Assembly: GCA_963695445.1 (NCBI GenBank)
Contig: CAVOGV010000032.1
Span: 16,712 to 80,711 of the forward strand
Source: Thiohalocapsa sp963695445
Lineage (GTDB): Bacteria; Pseudomonadota; Gammaproteobacteria; Chromatiales; Chromatiaceae
Length of the DNA: 64,000 nucleotides
Reading direction: 5' to 3'
In this document: positions 10,726 through 20,319 of the stretch, in pieces
Layout: each line of letters starts with the position of its first letter
How positions within the stretch are numbered: position 1 is the stretch's first letter
The notes under the pieces: model-generated
Databases searched by the model: none
The model's input: only the letters and a program-made list of their open reading frames with translations
Told to the model about the DNA's origin: nothing
Program-made: the position numbers and the translations under genes

Positions 10726-12141
10726 ATGACCGTCCGCACCCGCTTCGCCCCCTCGCCGACCGGCTACCTGCATGTCGGCGGCGCCCGCACGGCCCTGTTT
10801 TGTTATCTGTTTGCCCGCAAGCACGGCGGGCAGTTCGTGCTGCGCATCGAGGACACGGATCTGGAGCGCTCCACCGCCGAGTCGGTCAACGCGATCATGG
10901 AGGGAATGACCTGGCTCGGGCTCGACTATGACGAGGGACCGTTCTTCCAGACCGAGCGCTTCGACCGCTACCACGCCGTGATCGACGAGCTGCTGGAGAA
11001 GGGGCTCGCCTATCGCTGCGATTGTCCCAAAGAACGCCTGGAGCGAGTCCGCGACACGCAGATGGCGGCCAAGGTCAAGCCGCGCTATGACGGTCATTGC
11101 CGCGGTCGTGAGATCGACCCGGAACAACCCCACGTCATCCGCTTCAAGAATCCCGCCGATGGCGTCGTGGTGGTCGACGATCTGATCCGCGGTCGGGTCG
11201 TGTTTGCCAATGCCGAACTCGACGACCTGATCATCCGCCGCAGCGACGGCTCGCCCACCTACAATCTCACCGTGGTGGTGGACGACTCCGATATGGGGAT
11301 CACCCATGTCATTCGCGGCGACGACCACGTCAACAACACCCCGCGTCAGATGAATATCCTCAAGGCCATGGGCAAGGAGCCCCCGCGCTACGCGCATGTG
11401 CCCATGATCCTCGGCGATGACGGCGCGCGCCTGTCGAAGCGCCACGGCGCCGTCAGCGTCGTCTCCTATCGGGATCAGGGCTATCTGCCGGAGGCGCTGC
11501 TCAACTACCTGGTGCGGTTGGGCTGGTCCCACGGCGATCAGGAGGTGTTTTCGATCGAGGAGATGATCGCGCTGTTCGACATCAGCGCCGTCAATAAGGC
11601 TGCTGCCGCCTTCAACACCGACAAGCTCGACTGGCTCAATCAGCACTACATCCAACATGGCGACCCGAAGCACATCGCGCGTCTGCTCAGTCCGCACATG
11701 GGCCACATCGGCATCGACCCCGCCGACGGCCCCGACCTGGTGGACGTGGTCGCCGCCCAAGGCGCACGTGCCAAGACCCTGGTCGAGCTGGCCGACATCA
11801 GCGCCTTCTGTTATCGCGATTTCGACGCCTACGAGCCCGCCGCGGCCAAGAAGCATTTGCGCTCCGTGGCCCGCGAGCCCCTGACCCGGGCGCGTGCCGC
11901 CTTCGAGATGCTGGCGCTGGAAGACTGGCAGCCGGAGATGTTGCACCACGTGGTGGAGCAGGTCGCGGCGGAGCTGGAGCTAAACATGGGCAAGGTCGCG
12001 CAGCCGCTGCGGGTCGCCGTGGTCGGCCGCGCCGCCTCGCCTGGCATCGACGTGACGCTGCAGCTGGTGGGCAAGGATGCGACCCTGCGACGCATCGACA
12101 AGGCCTTGGCCTTTATCGCCAGCCGCGAGGCGCAAGCCTGA
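10726..12141 (+). CDS. gltX: glutamate--tRNA ligase
   Basis: An intact 471-residue class I aminoacyl-tRNA synthetase that charges tRNA-Glu. The HIGH-type motif is HVGG at residues 16-19 in SPTGYLHVGGARTALF. The KMSKS-type loop is LSKRH at 236-240. Zinc-ligand cysteines of the SWIM-like insert appear at C98, C100 and C125. The anticodon-binding C-terminal part includes AFNTDKLDWLNQHYI and the closing GKDATLRRIDKALAFI. Length matches bacterial GluRS. The MoxR gene follows after 24 bp on the same strand. Confidence 0.97.
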   Translation: MTVRTRFAPSPTGYLHVGGARTALFCYLFARKHGGQFVLRIEDTDLERSTAESVNAIMEGMTWLGLDYDEGPFFQTERFDRYHAVIDELLEKGLAYRCDCPKERLERVRDTQMAAKVKPRYDGHCRGREIDPEQPHVIRFKNPADGVVVVDDLIRGRVVFANAELDDLIIRRSDGSPTYNLTVVVDDSDMGITHVIRGDDHVNNTPRQMNILKAMGKEPPRYAHVPMILGDDGARLSKRHGAVSVVSYRDQGYLPEALLNYLVRLGWSHGDQEVFSIEEMIALFDISAVNKAAAAFNTDKLDWLNQHYIQHGDPKHIARLLSPHMGHIGIDPADGPDLVDVVAAQGARAKTLVELADISAFCYRDFDAYEPAAAKKHLRSVAREPLTRARAAFEMLALEDWQPEMLHHVVEQVAAELELNMGKVAQPLRVAVVGRAASPGIDVTLQLVGKDATLRRIDKALAFIASREAQA

Positions 12142-12165
12142 CGGCAACAAGAAAAGCCAATCGCC

Positions 12166-13173
12166 ATGCACGATATCGAAGGCTCCGCCCTGCGCAGTGA
12201 TGCCGCCGAAGACCTGATTCAGGCCGAGTTTCAGGCGCTCCGGCGCCGTATCGGTCGGCAGATTTTGGGGCAGCAAGCGCTGGTCGATCGGCTGCTGATC
12301 GCGTTGCTCGGCGATGGCCATCTGTTGGTGGAAGGTGCCCCCGGCGTTGCAAAGACCAGTGCCGTCAAGGCCCTGGCCGCGGGGCTGGAGGCCGACTTTC
12401 ACCGCGTCCAGTTCACGCCCGACCTGTTGCCGGCGGACCTGACCGGCACCGAGATCTACCGTCCCGACGACGGCAGCTTCCGGTTTGATCGCGGCCCCAT
12501 TTTTCACAACCTGGTGCTGGCCGACGAGGTCAATCGAGCGCCGGCCAAGGTGCAGTCCGCGCTGCTAGAGGCCATGGGTGAGCGGCAGGTGACGGTGGGG
12601 CGTGCCACCTTCGCGTTGCCGCAACTGTTCCTGGTCATGGCGACGCAGAATCCGATCGAGCAGGAGGGGACCTACCCGCTGCCGGAGGCGCAGCTTGATC
12701 GTTTTCTGATGCATGTGCGCGTCGGCTATCCGGAGTTCGAGACCGAAAAGGCGATCTTGGCGCTGAACCGCGGTGAGTCCCTCGGTACAGGGGCCGCCGC
12801 GCCGACGCGACGCGTGTCCCAGTCACAGGTGTTCGAGGCCCGGCGGCGCGTGCTGCAGCTGTACATGGCGCCGGAGCTGGAGGACTACATCGTGCACCTG
12901 GTGCTGGCGACCCGTGAACCAGGCAACTACAGCGCGTCGCTGGAGGGCTGGTTGCGCTTCGGCGCCAGTCCGCGTGCCACGCTGGCGCTGGACCGCTGTG
13001 CCCGTGCCCGTGCCTGGCTCGGAGAGCGTGACTTCGTGACTCCCGAAGACGTGCAGAGCGTTGCCCCGGACTGTCTGCGCCACCGGCTGCTGCTGGACTA
13101 TGAGGCCGAGGCCGAGGGTCGCTCCGTCGACGGCTTTATCGAGGCATTGCTGAGCCGGGTGCCAGTCCCCTGA
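12166..13173 (+). CDS. MoxR-family AAA+ ATPase
   Basis: 335 residues. Walker A is GAPGVAKT at residues 57-64. Walker B is LVLADEVNRAPAKVQSALLE near residue 120, with the MoxR sensor segment FLVMATQNPIEQEGTYPLPEAQLDRF after it. MoxR ATPases act as chaperones that help assemble or metallate protein complexes, usually with von Willebrand factor A proteins. Here the gene opens a classic MoxR-DUF58-DUF4381-VWA-VWA/TPR-BatD cluster, although 230 bp separate it from the DUF58 gene. The reading frame is intact. Confidence 0.93.
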   Translation: MHDIEGSALRSDAAEDLIQAEFQALRRRIGRQILGQQALVDRLLIALLGDGHLLVEGAPGVAKTSAVKALAAGLEADFHRVQFTPDLLPADLTGTEIYRPDDGSFRFDRGPIFHNLVLADEVNRAPAKVQSALLEAMGERQVTVGRATFALPQLFLVMATQNPIEQEGTYPLPEAQLDRFLMHVRVGYPEFETEKAILALNRGESLGTGAAAPTRRVSQSQVFEARRRVLQLYMAPELEDYIVHLVLATREPGNYSASLEGWLRFGASPRATLALDRCARARAWLGERDFVTPEDVQSVAPDCLRHRLLLDYEAEAEGRSVDGFIEALLSRVPVP

Positions 13174-13267
13174 CGGTCTAATAGCCCCTGAGGCGGTCCA
13201 ACCGTCCCCCGATGCCGGCCCAATGGTTCCCTGATGGTTTGGACGATAGGCATGCGCGGGCTCGCTT

Positions 13268-13305
13268 CTTCGGCCCTTGGTCCTCGGCGCTTGGCCCTCC
13301 GGACG
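13268..13305 (+). repeat. dispersed GGCCCTxGG...GCGCTTGGCCC repeat, short copy
   Basis: Text of the form CGGCCCTTGGTCCTCGG followed by CGCTTGGCCCTCCGG lies between the MoxR and DUF58 genes. The same words recur in intergenic DNA near 24541-24650, 27240-27310 and 28605-28686. This copy is the shortest. Confidence 0.55.
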
Positions 13306-13402
13306 ACAAGCCCGTTGTTGCCATCAAGCTTGACGCATTTGCAGGCATTTCCTGCCCCCACGCGATTCGCTTGAGCCTATGTCAGCCGATACCGCCGGGT
13401 CC

Positions 13403-14352
13403 ATGGACAGTGCTACACGGGGACGAGCGGTTTCGCTGACGATCCCTGGTAGCCGCCCGCGGCGAGGCCCGTCGGCTCGGTCTTGGTGCGGGCGGACGTG
13501 TCTTCTCCACCCGCGCCGGCGGTCACCTGTCGCCGTTTCGCGGCCCCGGTGCTGAATACGACGAGTCCCGTGTCTACGTGCCCGGCGATGATCCGCGCCA
13601 TATGGATTGGCGGGTCACGGCGCGTGCCGATCGGGCGCATGTCAAGGTGTTCCGTGACGAGCGTGAGCGACCGCTGTGGCTGCTGGTGGATCAAGGACCC
13701 AGCATGCGGTTCGGCACCCGCGTTGCGTTCAAGTCGGTGATTGCGGCGCAGGCGGCAGCGTTGCTCGGCTGGGCCGGCGTCGAGCATGGCGATCGCGTTG
13801 GCGGGCTGGTCTTCGACGAGCAGCAGCGCAGTGAGCATCCGCCGGCCGCCCGCCAGCGCGGGACTGTTACCGCTGCTGCGGGCGTTGACGCCGGCCCCAA
13901 CGCGTCAGCGTCATGCGGGCTTTGCCTCCGTTGTCGGCGCCGCCAACCGCCTGCTGGAGTTGGTGCGTCCGGGCAGCCTGGTGTTTGTCATTAGCGACTT
14001 CGACGGCCTATCGCCGGATGCTGTCGGATGGCTGGCCCGTCTGTGCGAACACAGCGAGGTGGCCCTGGTTTCGGTGCATGACCCGCTCGAGGAGCAGGCG
14101 CCACCGCCGGGGCGCTATGCCGTGCTCGATGGTCTCGCCGGCCGGCTGTTGCTGGATACCCGCAGCGCCGGCCGGCGTGCCGCCTACGAGAGTGGCTTTC
14201 AGCGTCGGCGTGCGCTGCTGGAGGCATTGGCGCGGCGCTATGCTGCCCATCTGCTGAGTTTGCGCACGGATCGCCCCGTGGGTACCGAGCTCGCACGCGG
14301 CCTGGGCCAGCGCGCTACCCAGCGGCACCGTGCGACGAGCACACGCCGATGA
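13403..14352 (+). CDS. DUF58 domain protein (two frame breaks)
   Basis: DUF58 proteins partner MoxR ATPases in Bat/aerotolerance-type clusters. The rebuilt protein starts MDSATRGRAVSLT (ATG 13403) and after one extra C at about 13444-13446 continues LVAARGEARRLGLGAGGRVF. The family core GAEYDESRVYVPGDDPRHMD and WRVTARADRAHVKVFRDERE follows, then a VWA-like fold (LWLLVDQGPSMRFGTR, where DQGPS stands in for DxSxS). A second frame change near 13830-13860 separates GDRVGGLVFDEQQ from LLPLLRALTPA. The C-terminal part SLVFVISDFDGL... is in the third frame to 14352. Its stop overlaps the next gene's start by 4 bp. Rebuilt length is about 315 residues, normal. Confidence 0.85.
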
Positions 14353-14879
14353 AGCCTGATCCGCTGGCCGGTCTGCGCGACTACCATCTGCCCGAGGCGA
14401 TCACCTGGTGGCCGCCGGCGCCGGGCTGGTGGTTGCTCGCGGCGCTGACGATCGCCGCCGCCGTGGCATTGCTCTGGTGGCGCCGGCGACGCCGCGGCCG
14501 CGCACATGCGTCGCGGCTGGCTTCGCTGGAACTCGCCCGGCTGCGCGCACGCTGGCGTGCGGATGCGGATGAAACGGCCTTTTTGCGCGGTCTATCGCAG
14601 TTGACGCGGCGGTTCGTCCTGGCGCGCTTTCCAGGCGAGCCGGTGGCGGGTCTGTGCGGCGAAGACTGGCTCCAGTACCTGGCGGACAAGAGTGCCGAGC
14701 CGGCCTTCGTCGATGGTGCTGGTCGGCGACTCGCCGATGCGCCCTATCAGGCGAACGGCAGCGTAGGCGACGCGGCCGACGTTGGCGCCGTCGCGGATCT
14801 GGTCGAGCGACTGATCGAGCGTCATGCGGTTGCCGCATCGGACCCAATTTCGGACGCCGTCTCGGAGGCGGAAACATGA
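14349..14879 (+). CDS. DUF4381 domain protein (single-pass membrane)
   Basis: 176 residues: MKPDPLAGLRDYHLPEAITW, then one transmembrane helix (WWLLAALTIAAAVALLWW), an arginine-rich stop-transfer RRRRRGR and a helical cytoplasmic domain (LRARWRADADETAFLRGLSQ, then LTRRFVLARF and GLCGEDWLQYL). This is the DUF4381 layout found between DUF58 and VWA genes in Bat operons. It overlaps neighbours at both ends by 4 bp (14349-14352 and 14876-14879), which implies coupled translation. Molecular role unknown. Confidence 0.85.
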   Translation: MKPDPLAGLRDYHLPEAITWWPPAPGWWLLAALTIAAAVALLWWRRRRRGRAHASRLASLELARLRARWRADADETAFLRGLSQLTRRFVLARFPGEPVAGLCGEDWLQYLADKSAEPAFVDGAGRRLADAPYQANGSVGDAADVGAVADLVERLIERHAVAASDPISDAVSEAET

Positions 14880-15910
14880 CCACGCTGGCCTGGCCCTGGG
14901 CGCTGCTGGTGCTGCCGTTGCCGCTGCTGCTGCGCTGGCTGCTGCCGCCGGCGCGTCCCATCAGTGGTCGCGCGCTGCGGCTGCCGTCGTCCGCGGCCCT
15001 GTCCGGTCTCGCCGTGGAGCCGGAGCGTCCGTCTTTCTACTGGCGTGGCGCGGGTCTGTTGGTCTGGCTGCTGCTGGTGTTGGCGGTGGCGCGTCCGCAA
15101 TGGCTCGACGACCCGGTCGCGTTGGCGGTGACCGGTCGCGACCTGATGCTGGCGGTGGACATCTCCGGCAGCATGGATCAAGAAGACTACCGTCTCGCGG
15201 GTCGGCGCGCCACGCGTCTGGCCGTGGTCAAGGCCGCGGCAAGCCGGTTCATCGCCTCGCGGGATCAGGACCGCATCGGTCTGATCCTGTTCGGCACCAG
15301 GCCCTATGTGCAGACGCCGCTCACCTACGACCGCGATGCCGTGGCGCAGATGCTGGGCGAGGCGGTGGTCGGTCTGGCAGGTCGGGATACGGCCATCGGT
15401 GACGCCATTGGGCTCGCTGTCAAGCGTCTGCGCCAGCAACCCCTCGACAATCGCGTCCTCGTGTTGCTGACGGACGGTGCCAACAGTGCCGGCGCGCTGC
15501 ATCCGCTGCAGGCCGCGGCGCTGGCCGCCGAATCGGCCATTCGCATCTATAGCATCGGTCTTGGTGGGCAGGTTGGCGACCAGGGCGCCGGCGGTTATCA
15601 GCTCGACCGTGTCGCCGACGATCTCGACGAAAGCATGCTGCGTGCCATCGCCGACAGCACCGGCGGGCGCTATTTCCATGCCACCGATGCCCGCGAGCTG
15701 GCCGACGTCTATGCGGCGCTCGACCGTCTGGAGCCGACCATACGCGATCACCGCACCTATCGTCCGGCAGCGGAGCTGTATCCGCTACCCGCCGCCCTGG
15801 CGCTGCTGCTGAGTGTGTTCATGGCGGTCGTCTCGGCGCTACGGCGCCGGCAGGACGCTGGCTCCGCGACTGACGTGGGCACCGACGCGCGGGCGGTGAC
15901 GCATGTCTGA
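14876..15910 (+). CDS. batA: VWA domain membrane protein, BatA type
   Basis: 344 residues starting MTTLAWPWALLVLPLPLLLR; the ATG at 14876 overlaps the upstream stop. Two N-terminal hydrophobic segments flank an RPISGRALRLP linker. A von Willebrand factor A domain follows with the metal-ion motif DISGSMDQEDY near residue 95 (DxSxS), a conserved Thr/Asp further on (VLLLTDGANSAG), and a C-terminal helix (LPAALALLLSVFMAVVSAL). BatA-type proteins work with MoxR/DUF58 in stress-tolerance complexes of the inner membrane, with the VWA domain probably in the periplasm. The stop overlaps the start of the next gene by 8 bp. Confidence 0.88.
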   Translation: MTTLAWPWALLVLPLPLLLRWLLPPARPISGRALRLPSSAALSGLAVEPERPSFYWRGAGLLVWLLLVLAVARPQWLDDPVALAVTGRDLMLAVDISGSMDQEDYRLAGRRATRLAVVKAAASRFIASRDQDRIGLILFGTRPYVQTPLTYDRDAVAQMLGEAVVGLAGRDTAIGDAIGLAVKRLRQQPLDNRVLVLLTDGANSAGALHPLQAAALAAESAIRIYSIGLGGQVGDQGAGGYQLDRVADDLDESMLRAIADSTGGRYFHATDARELADVYAALDRLEPTIRDHRTYRPAAELYPLPAALALLLSVFMAVVSALRRRQDAGSATDVGTDARAVTHV

Positions 15911-17806
15911 CCTGCATCTGCTGCGGCCGCTCTGGTTGCTGGCCTTGCTGCCGTTGTTGCCGCTCTGGGTGCTGCTTGCGCGGCAGGCTAGCCGGCGGCG
16001 ACGCTGGGAGGACCTGATCGACCCGCATCTGCAGGATGCGGTACTGACCAATGAGCGTGACGCCGGACACCGGCTACCACTGATGCTGCTCGCGATCGGC
16101 TGGCTGCTGCTGGTCGTTGCGCTCGCCGGGCCAGCGTGGGAATCGGAGTCGCGCCCGGTCTACCGGATCGAGCAGGCAAGGGTGCTGCTGCTCGATCTGA
16201 CCGCGCACATGAATCAGGTCGAGCAGGGGACGACGCGCCTGGAGCGGGCCCGTTTCGAGGTCATGGATCTGCTCCGAGCCGTCGACGAAGGCGAGGTCGC
16301 GCTGATCGGCTATGCGGATGAGCCGTTCTTGATCGCACCGCTCACCAGCGATGCGGGCACCATTCTGGAACAGGTGCCGTCCTGGCGCCGGATCTGCTGC
16401 CCGTTGCCGGGGTCGGCCGCACGGACTTGGCGCTCGATATGGCTGGGGCGCTGCTGCAGCGAAGCGGCGCCGCGCAGGGCGATGTGATCCTGATCGCTGC
16501 CGCGCTCGAGCGACCCGACTTGGCGCTCGCCGCTGCCCGCAGATTGCGCGCCGCCGGACACCGATTGTCCGTTCTTGCCGTCGCAGAGGAGCCAGTCCAG
16601 GGGCGGGGTGGCGGCGTCGGCTCTGGGGCGGCTGGCAAGCGCGGGCGGAGGGCTTCTGGTCGAGGCAGGCTTCGACGACGCCGACACCCAGCGTCTGCTG
16701 GCGTTGCCGGCGAGCGCAAGATCAGTCCGTCGGGCGATCGCATCGCCACCGCCGGGCAATGGCGGGATCAGGGCTACTGGCTGTTGTTGCTCGTTCTACC
16801 CATTGCGGCGGTTGCCTTTCGGCGGGGTTGGCTGGGCCTGTTGCCGATTGCGCTGCTGGTCATGCCACCGGCGCCGGCGCAGGCCTTGTCCTGGCAGGAT
16901 CTGTGGCTAAGGCCGGAGCAGCAGGCGTTTCGTGCGTTGCAGCGCGATCCTGTTCCCAGGCTTTCCCCAGGCCGGCGAGCGCTTCACTGATCCGCGTTGG
17001 CGCGCGGCAGCCTTCTACCAGGCCGGCCAGTATCAGCAGGCGCTCGACGCATTGGCGGGGCAGACGGACGCGGAATCCCATTACAACCGTGGCAACACGC
17101 TGGCTCGGCTCAAGCGCTATGACGACGCCGTCGCCGAATACGACGCGGCGTTGCTGATCGACCCCGAGCATGCCGATGCCCGCCACAATCGCGACCTGTT
17201 GCTAAGACTCTCCGACCCGCCGCCGGCGGCGGTGTCCGACGCGCCGGGGCCGCGCGCTGGCGACTCCTCCACCGATGCGAATGCCCGCGGTCAGCCGGGC
17301 GCGGCGACCTCGCCGGAGATCGACGGCGATCCAGCGTCCACCGCGGCCGCACCCGCCGGCGCGGAAGATCGCGTCGGCCAGCGGCACTCGGCAACGATGC
17401 GGAGCGACGTCCTCGCGACGGGTTGTCGGACCCGTTGGCGGACGGGCTGTTAGACGGTCTGGCGGGTGGTGCCCCGCCCGAGCAGCCCGGCGCGACCGCC
17501 GATGATGGGGCGGCGCAATCCTCCGGATCGTTTGCCAACGAATCGGATGTCGATCTCGGCGGCGGGGTCGCGGATGCGCCGGCGGATTCGACGCCCGGTG
17601 CGCGTGATGCGGCGCTGGAGCCGGCGATGCCCAGCGCCGGGTTCAGACTCGCCGACAGCAAGCCCGCAGAAACCGACAGCGACAGCGCGGCGACCGGTCA
17701 GGACCCGATCGACTATTGGCTGCGCCAGGTCCCCGATGCCCCCGAGGGTCTGTTGCGGGAGCGTTTGATGCTGCAATACCTGAGGCGTCATGGACAGCTG
17801 CGCTGA
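15903..17806 (+). CDS. BatB/BatC-type VWA-TPR fusion protein (several frame breaks)
   Basis: The start MSDLHLLRPLWLLALLPLLP (ATG 15903) leads through two N-terminal helices into a VWA domain. At the metal site the motif is LLLDLTAHMNQVEQ, degenerate because the second and third Ser of DxSxS are replaced. After about 16380 the protein continues in other frames: MAGALLQRSGAAQGDVILIAA, GGGLLVEAGFDDADTQRLL, SPSGDRIATAGQWRDQGYWL plus a membrane helix. TPR text follows (AAFYQAGQYQQALDALAGQT, SHYNRGNTLARLKRYDDAVA, YDAALLIDPEHADARHNRDL), then an acidic low-complexity linker. The C-terminus (DYWLRQVPDAPEGLLRERLM) is typical of BatC-like proteins and ends at 17806. At least five frame changes occur (near 16385, 16600, 16720, 16950, 17420). 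The order VWA-TM-TPR in one gene is common in gammaproteobacteria. Confidence 0.8.
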
Positions 17807-19333
17807 GTCCGCGGTGCCGTCCATGGCGGCTGCCGCGTCGCGGAGCAGCCGAGGGCTGTCGCTGGCTGTTGCTGTTGGCGGCAGCATGGCTGCTGCAGGC
17901 GGCTTGCATTGGCGTCAGCGCGGCGCCGACCCCGTCGCCGCGCACATCCGCGGAGACGGAGCTGGCGGAGTCTGGTTTGGCGATGGAGGTGGAGGCAGAC
18001 CCCGCGGCGCCCTATCTGCAATCGCGGGTCCGCTATCGCGTGCGCATTCTGGCGCGGGTTCCGCTGCGCCAGGCCACGCTGTCGGAGCCGACGGCGGAAC
18101 AGGCCATCATTCGGCGCATCGGTGACGATCGGCGTTTCGATCTCGAGCGCGACGGCGTGCGCTATCGGGTGCTGGAACGCCTTTACGCCGTGGTGCCGCA
18201 GCGGCCGGGGCCGCTGCGTATCGTCGCACCGCGGCTCTCGGCGGCGGTCCCCGCGACCGCGATGCCGGCGAGGAACGGGCGCAGGCCGGTCTGGATGCCG
18301 TGCTGGAGCGGCTCGAGACGGTCACGCGCACCGGCCCGACGCTGTTGCTGGACGTGCGGGCGATTCCGGACGCGGCGGAACTCCCCTGGCTGGCGGCGGA
18401 ATCCGTGTCCATCAGCGAGCGTTGGGAGCCGAGCGATGCGCGCGTGCGGGTCGGCGAGAGCATCACGCGCAGCATCACCATCGAGGCATCGGGGCTGATC
18501 GGTGCCTCCGTTCCCGAGCTGCCCGTCGCGTCGCCGCAGGGCTTCCGCACCTACCCGCAGACGGCGGAGATCTCGGAACAGGTCAGCGGCGACGACCTGG
18601 TTGTGACCGCGCACATCCGCCGCTCCTACGTGCCGACCCTGGCGGGCGAATTGGAACTGCCGGCGGTGCGTCTGCCCTGGTGGAGCATCGGCATGGACGA
18701 GCCGCGCGAGGCGAGTCTGCCGGCACGTCGGCTGCAGGTGGACGGGGCAGCGTCGCCGGCCGCCGCGGATGGCGATCAGCACGCGCGTGCCGAGTTTGTC
18801 CGCAACGCGGCCGCCGACCTGTGGGGCGAGCAGTGGCTTGCGGTCCTGTTCGCGATGGCCTGGTTGACCACGTTGCTACTGTGGCTGCGTGAACGGGGCC
18901 GGCACCGACCGGCGACTGACCCGCGGGACCCGGGCGCTGCGGGTGAGACCGGAGCGCGTGGCACCAATGAGCAGGTGCTGCGGTTCAAGCGTGCCTGCGT
19001 TGCGGCAGATGCGCGCGCCGCCCGCGCCGCGCTGCTCGATTGGGGCCGGAGTCGCTGGCCGCGCCGTGCCCCGTCCGGGCCGCTGGAACTGATGGAGTGG
19101 CTCGATGCCAACCCGGCGGCCGTGCGCGCCGCGCTTGCGATCGAACAGAACCTCTACGGCAAGCAGGCGTCGGGCTGGGATGGCAAGCCCGCGCTGGCCG
19201 CAATCACGCCGTTGCTGGAAGCCGCACAGGGCCGCCCGGCGGTGGAGCAGCCGGCATTGCCGCCGTTGTATCCCATGTCCGCGGAACAGCGACCCGCGGC
19301 TGGACGCGGGCGGCCGGCGGCAACGGCAATTGA
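17790..19333 (+). CDS. batD: BatD-like protein (frame breaks)
   Basis: The start is probably ATG 17790 (MDSCAESAVPS), overlapping the previous stop. The signal peptide (WLLLLAAAWLLQAACIGVSA) is in the next frame, so a base is extra near 17850. The body has BatD features: VEADPAAPYLQSRVRYRVRI, RRIGDDRRFDLERDGVRYRV, LERLYAVVPQRPGPLRIVAP, then after another break near 18270-18300 AESVSISERWEPSDARVRVG, ESITRSITIEASGL and FRTYPQTAEISEQVSG. A C-terminal helix (WLAVLFAMAWLTTLLLWL) follows. The last frame would read on to 19904, but the expected end LPPLYP is followed, one frame away, by TGA at 19331-19333 just before a terminator, so I place the end there. BatD is predicted periplasmic and inner-membrane anchored, as the last gene of the MoxR/Bat operon. 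Confidence 0.75.
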
Positions 19334-19340
19334 GGAAAAG

Positions 19341-19365
19341 CTCGCTCCCACAAGGTGGGAGCGAG
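19341..19365. terminator. bidirectional terminator between converging BatD and peptidase genes
   Basis: A perfect 11-bp stem, CTCGCTCCCAC (19341-19351) with GTGGGAGCGAG (19355-19365), encloses a 3-nt AAG loop. AAAA lies just 5' and TTT just 3', so it can act on both strands. It sits 7 bp after the inferred BatD stop and 50 bp from the end of the convergent gene. Confidence 0.8.
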
Positions 19366-19415
19366 TTTGCGGACGATGGGTGTCGCGTCGTGACCGCGAG
19401 GTCGCGTGCCGTTGT

Positions 19416-19949
19416 TCAGGCGCCCCAGCGGCGAACGCGGCCGGTATCGAGGTGCACGAAATCCGACTTGGTGTAGTAGCCGACGCCGCCGCGACCGAGC
19501 TGAACGGCCGCGTCGCGGATGCTGCGGGTCGGCATCTGCGACAGGCGCACGTCGATGGCCTTGCCGGTCATGTGCAGGCTCTGTTTGGCGACACCGGACG
19601 AGGTGCGCCGCAGCATCGCGTTGGTCTTTGGAGAGCGATAGCCGCTCAGAATCTCGAACACGCCGTCGTCGTGGCCGAGGCGCGACTTGACGTCGAACAG
19701 CAGGTCGTAAATGCGTGGGTCGATGGCGATGCTGTCGCCGGTGCGAAAATCACGCAGGAAGTGATTCAGCCTGCCGAGGGCGCTGCGCTGATAGTGGTCG
19801 CCGACACGGTAGGTCAGGGTCAGGCGCTCGTCGGTGTGCAGATGGTGCAGCGACAGGGTCCTGGGAGCGCTGCGGCTCTTCGGGGCCTTGGCCAGTACGG
19901 GTGAGGACGCCAGCGCGAGACTCGCGCCGAGAAAATAACGCCGGTTCAT
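19416..19949 (-). CDS. DUF882/YcbK (MepK-like) M15-type murein peptidase, exported
   Basis: 177 residues from ATG 19949; a GGGGGAAT ribosome site 5-12 bp upstream sets this start although the frame is open further. The N-terminus MNRRYFLGASLALASSPVLA looks like a Tat-like signal peptide (twin Arg, hydrophobic core, Ala-x-Ala). The domain has YRVGDHYQRSALGRLNHFLR and the M15-type zinc site: ILSGYRSPKTNAML, SLHMTGKAIDVRL (H-x6-D) and DFVHLDTGRVRRW (the distal His). Family members such as E. coli MepK cut murein cross-links during growth. It is convergent with BatD. Confidence 0.85.
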   Translation of the reverse strand: MNRRYFLGASLALASSPVLAKAPKSRSAPRTLSLHHLHTDERLTLTYRVGDHYQRSALGRLNHFLRDFRTGDSIAIDPRIYDLLFDVKSRLGHDDGVFEILSGYRSPKTNAMLRRTSSGVAKQSLHMTGKAIDVRLSQMPTRSIRDAAVQLGRGGVGYYTKSDFVHLDTGRVRRWGA

Positions 19950-20319
19950 CGAAATTCCCCCTAGATTTGGTAGTTTCCCTCGGCCGTGCCAGTATAGCGA
20001 CGGCGCAATGGAAGGCAACGCGGCTCGATAAATGATTGACGTCGGCCGCTCGCCCTCTAAAATAGTTGAGGAAAAGTACCCAACTTGTCAAGCACGAAAG
20101 AGTTTTGTAATGAGAAGCATGAATGGCGAGATGGGGTGCCTGAGCCGGCTTTCGGCAGAATTGACGCAGTCGCGGGGGCGTTTTGGCGACATGATTCAAA
20201 TAAAACGATTGATTGAATTCATTGACAGGCTGCTGGCGGCGGGGGATTGGGCCGCGCATCGCAGTGTTTGTTGTGAAAAGGCAACTCCCACGCAAGCATG
20301 CGGCGCCGATGCGCTGCCG

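Noticed and set aside
10678..11949. 423-residue minus-strand open frame opposite gltX
   Set aside because: Shadow frame with skewed composition; gltX is intact on the plus strand.
18300..19904. Long plus-strand frame suggesting BatD fused to another domain after 19333
   Set aside because: After LPPLYP the text is antisense to the DUF882 peptidase and crosses a strong terminator; a stop one frame away at 19331-19333 is the natural end.
20032..20319. N-terminal extension of the lytic transglycosylase
   Set aside because: It puts 96 unrelated residues before a clear export signal; ATG 20320 gives a normal signal peptide.
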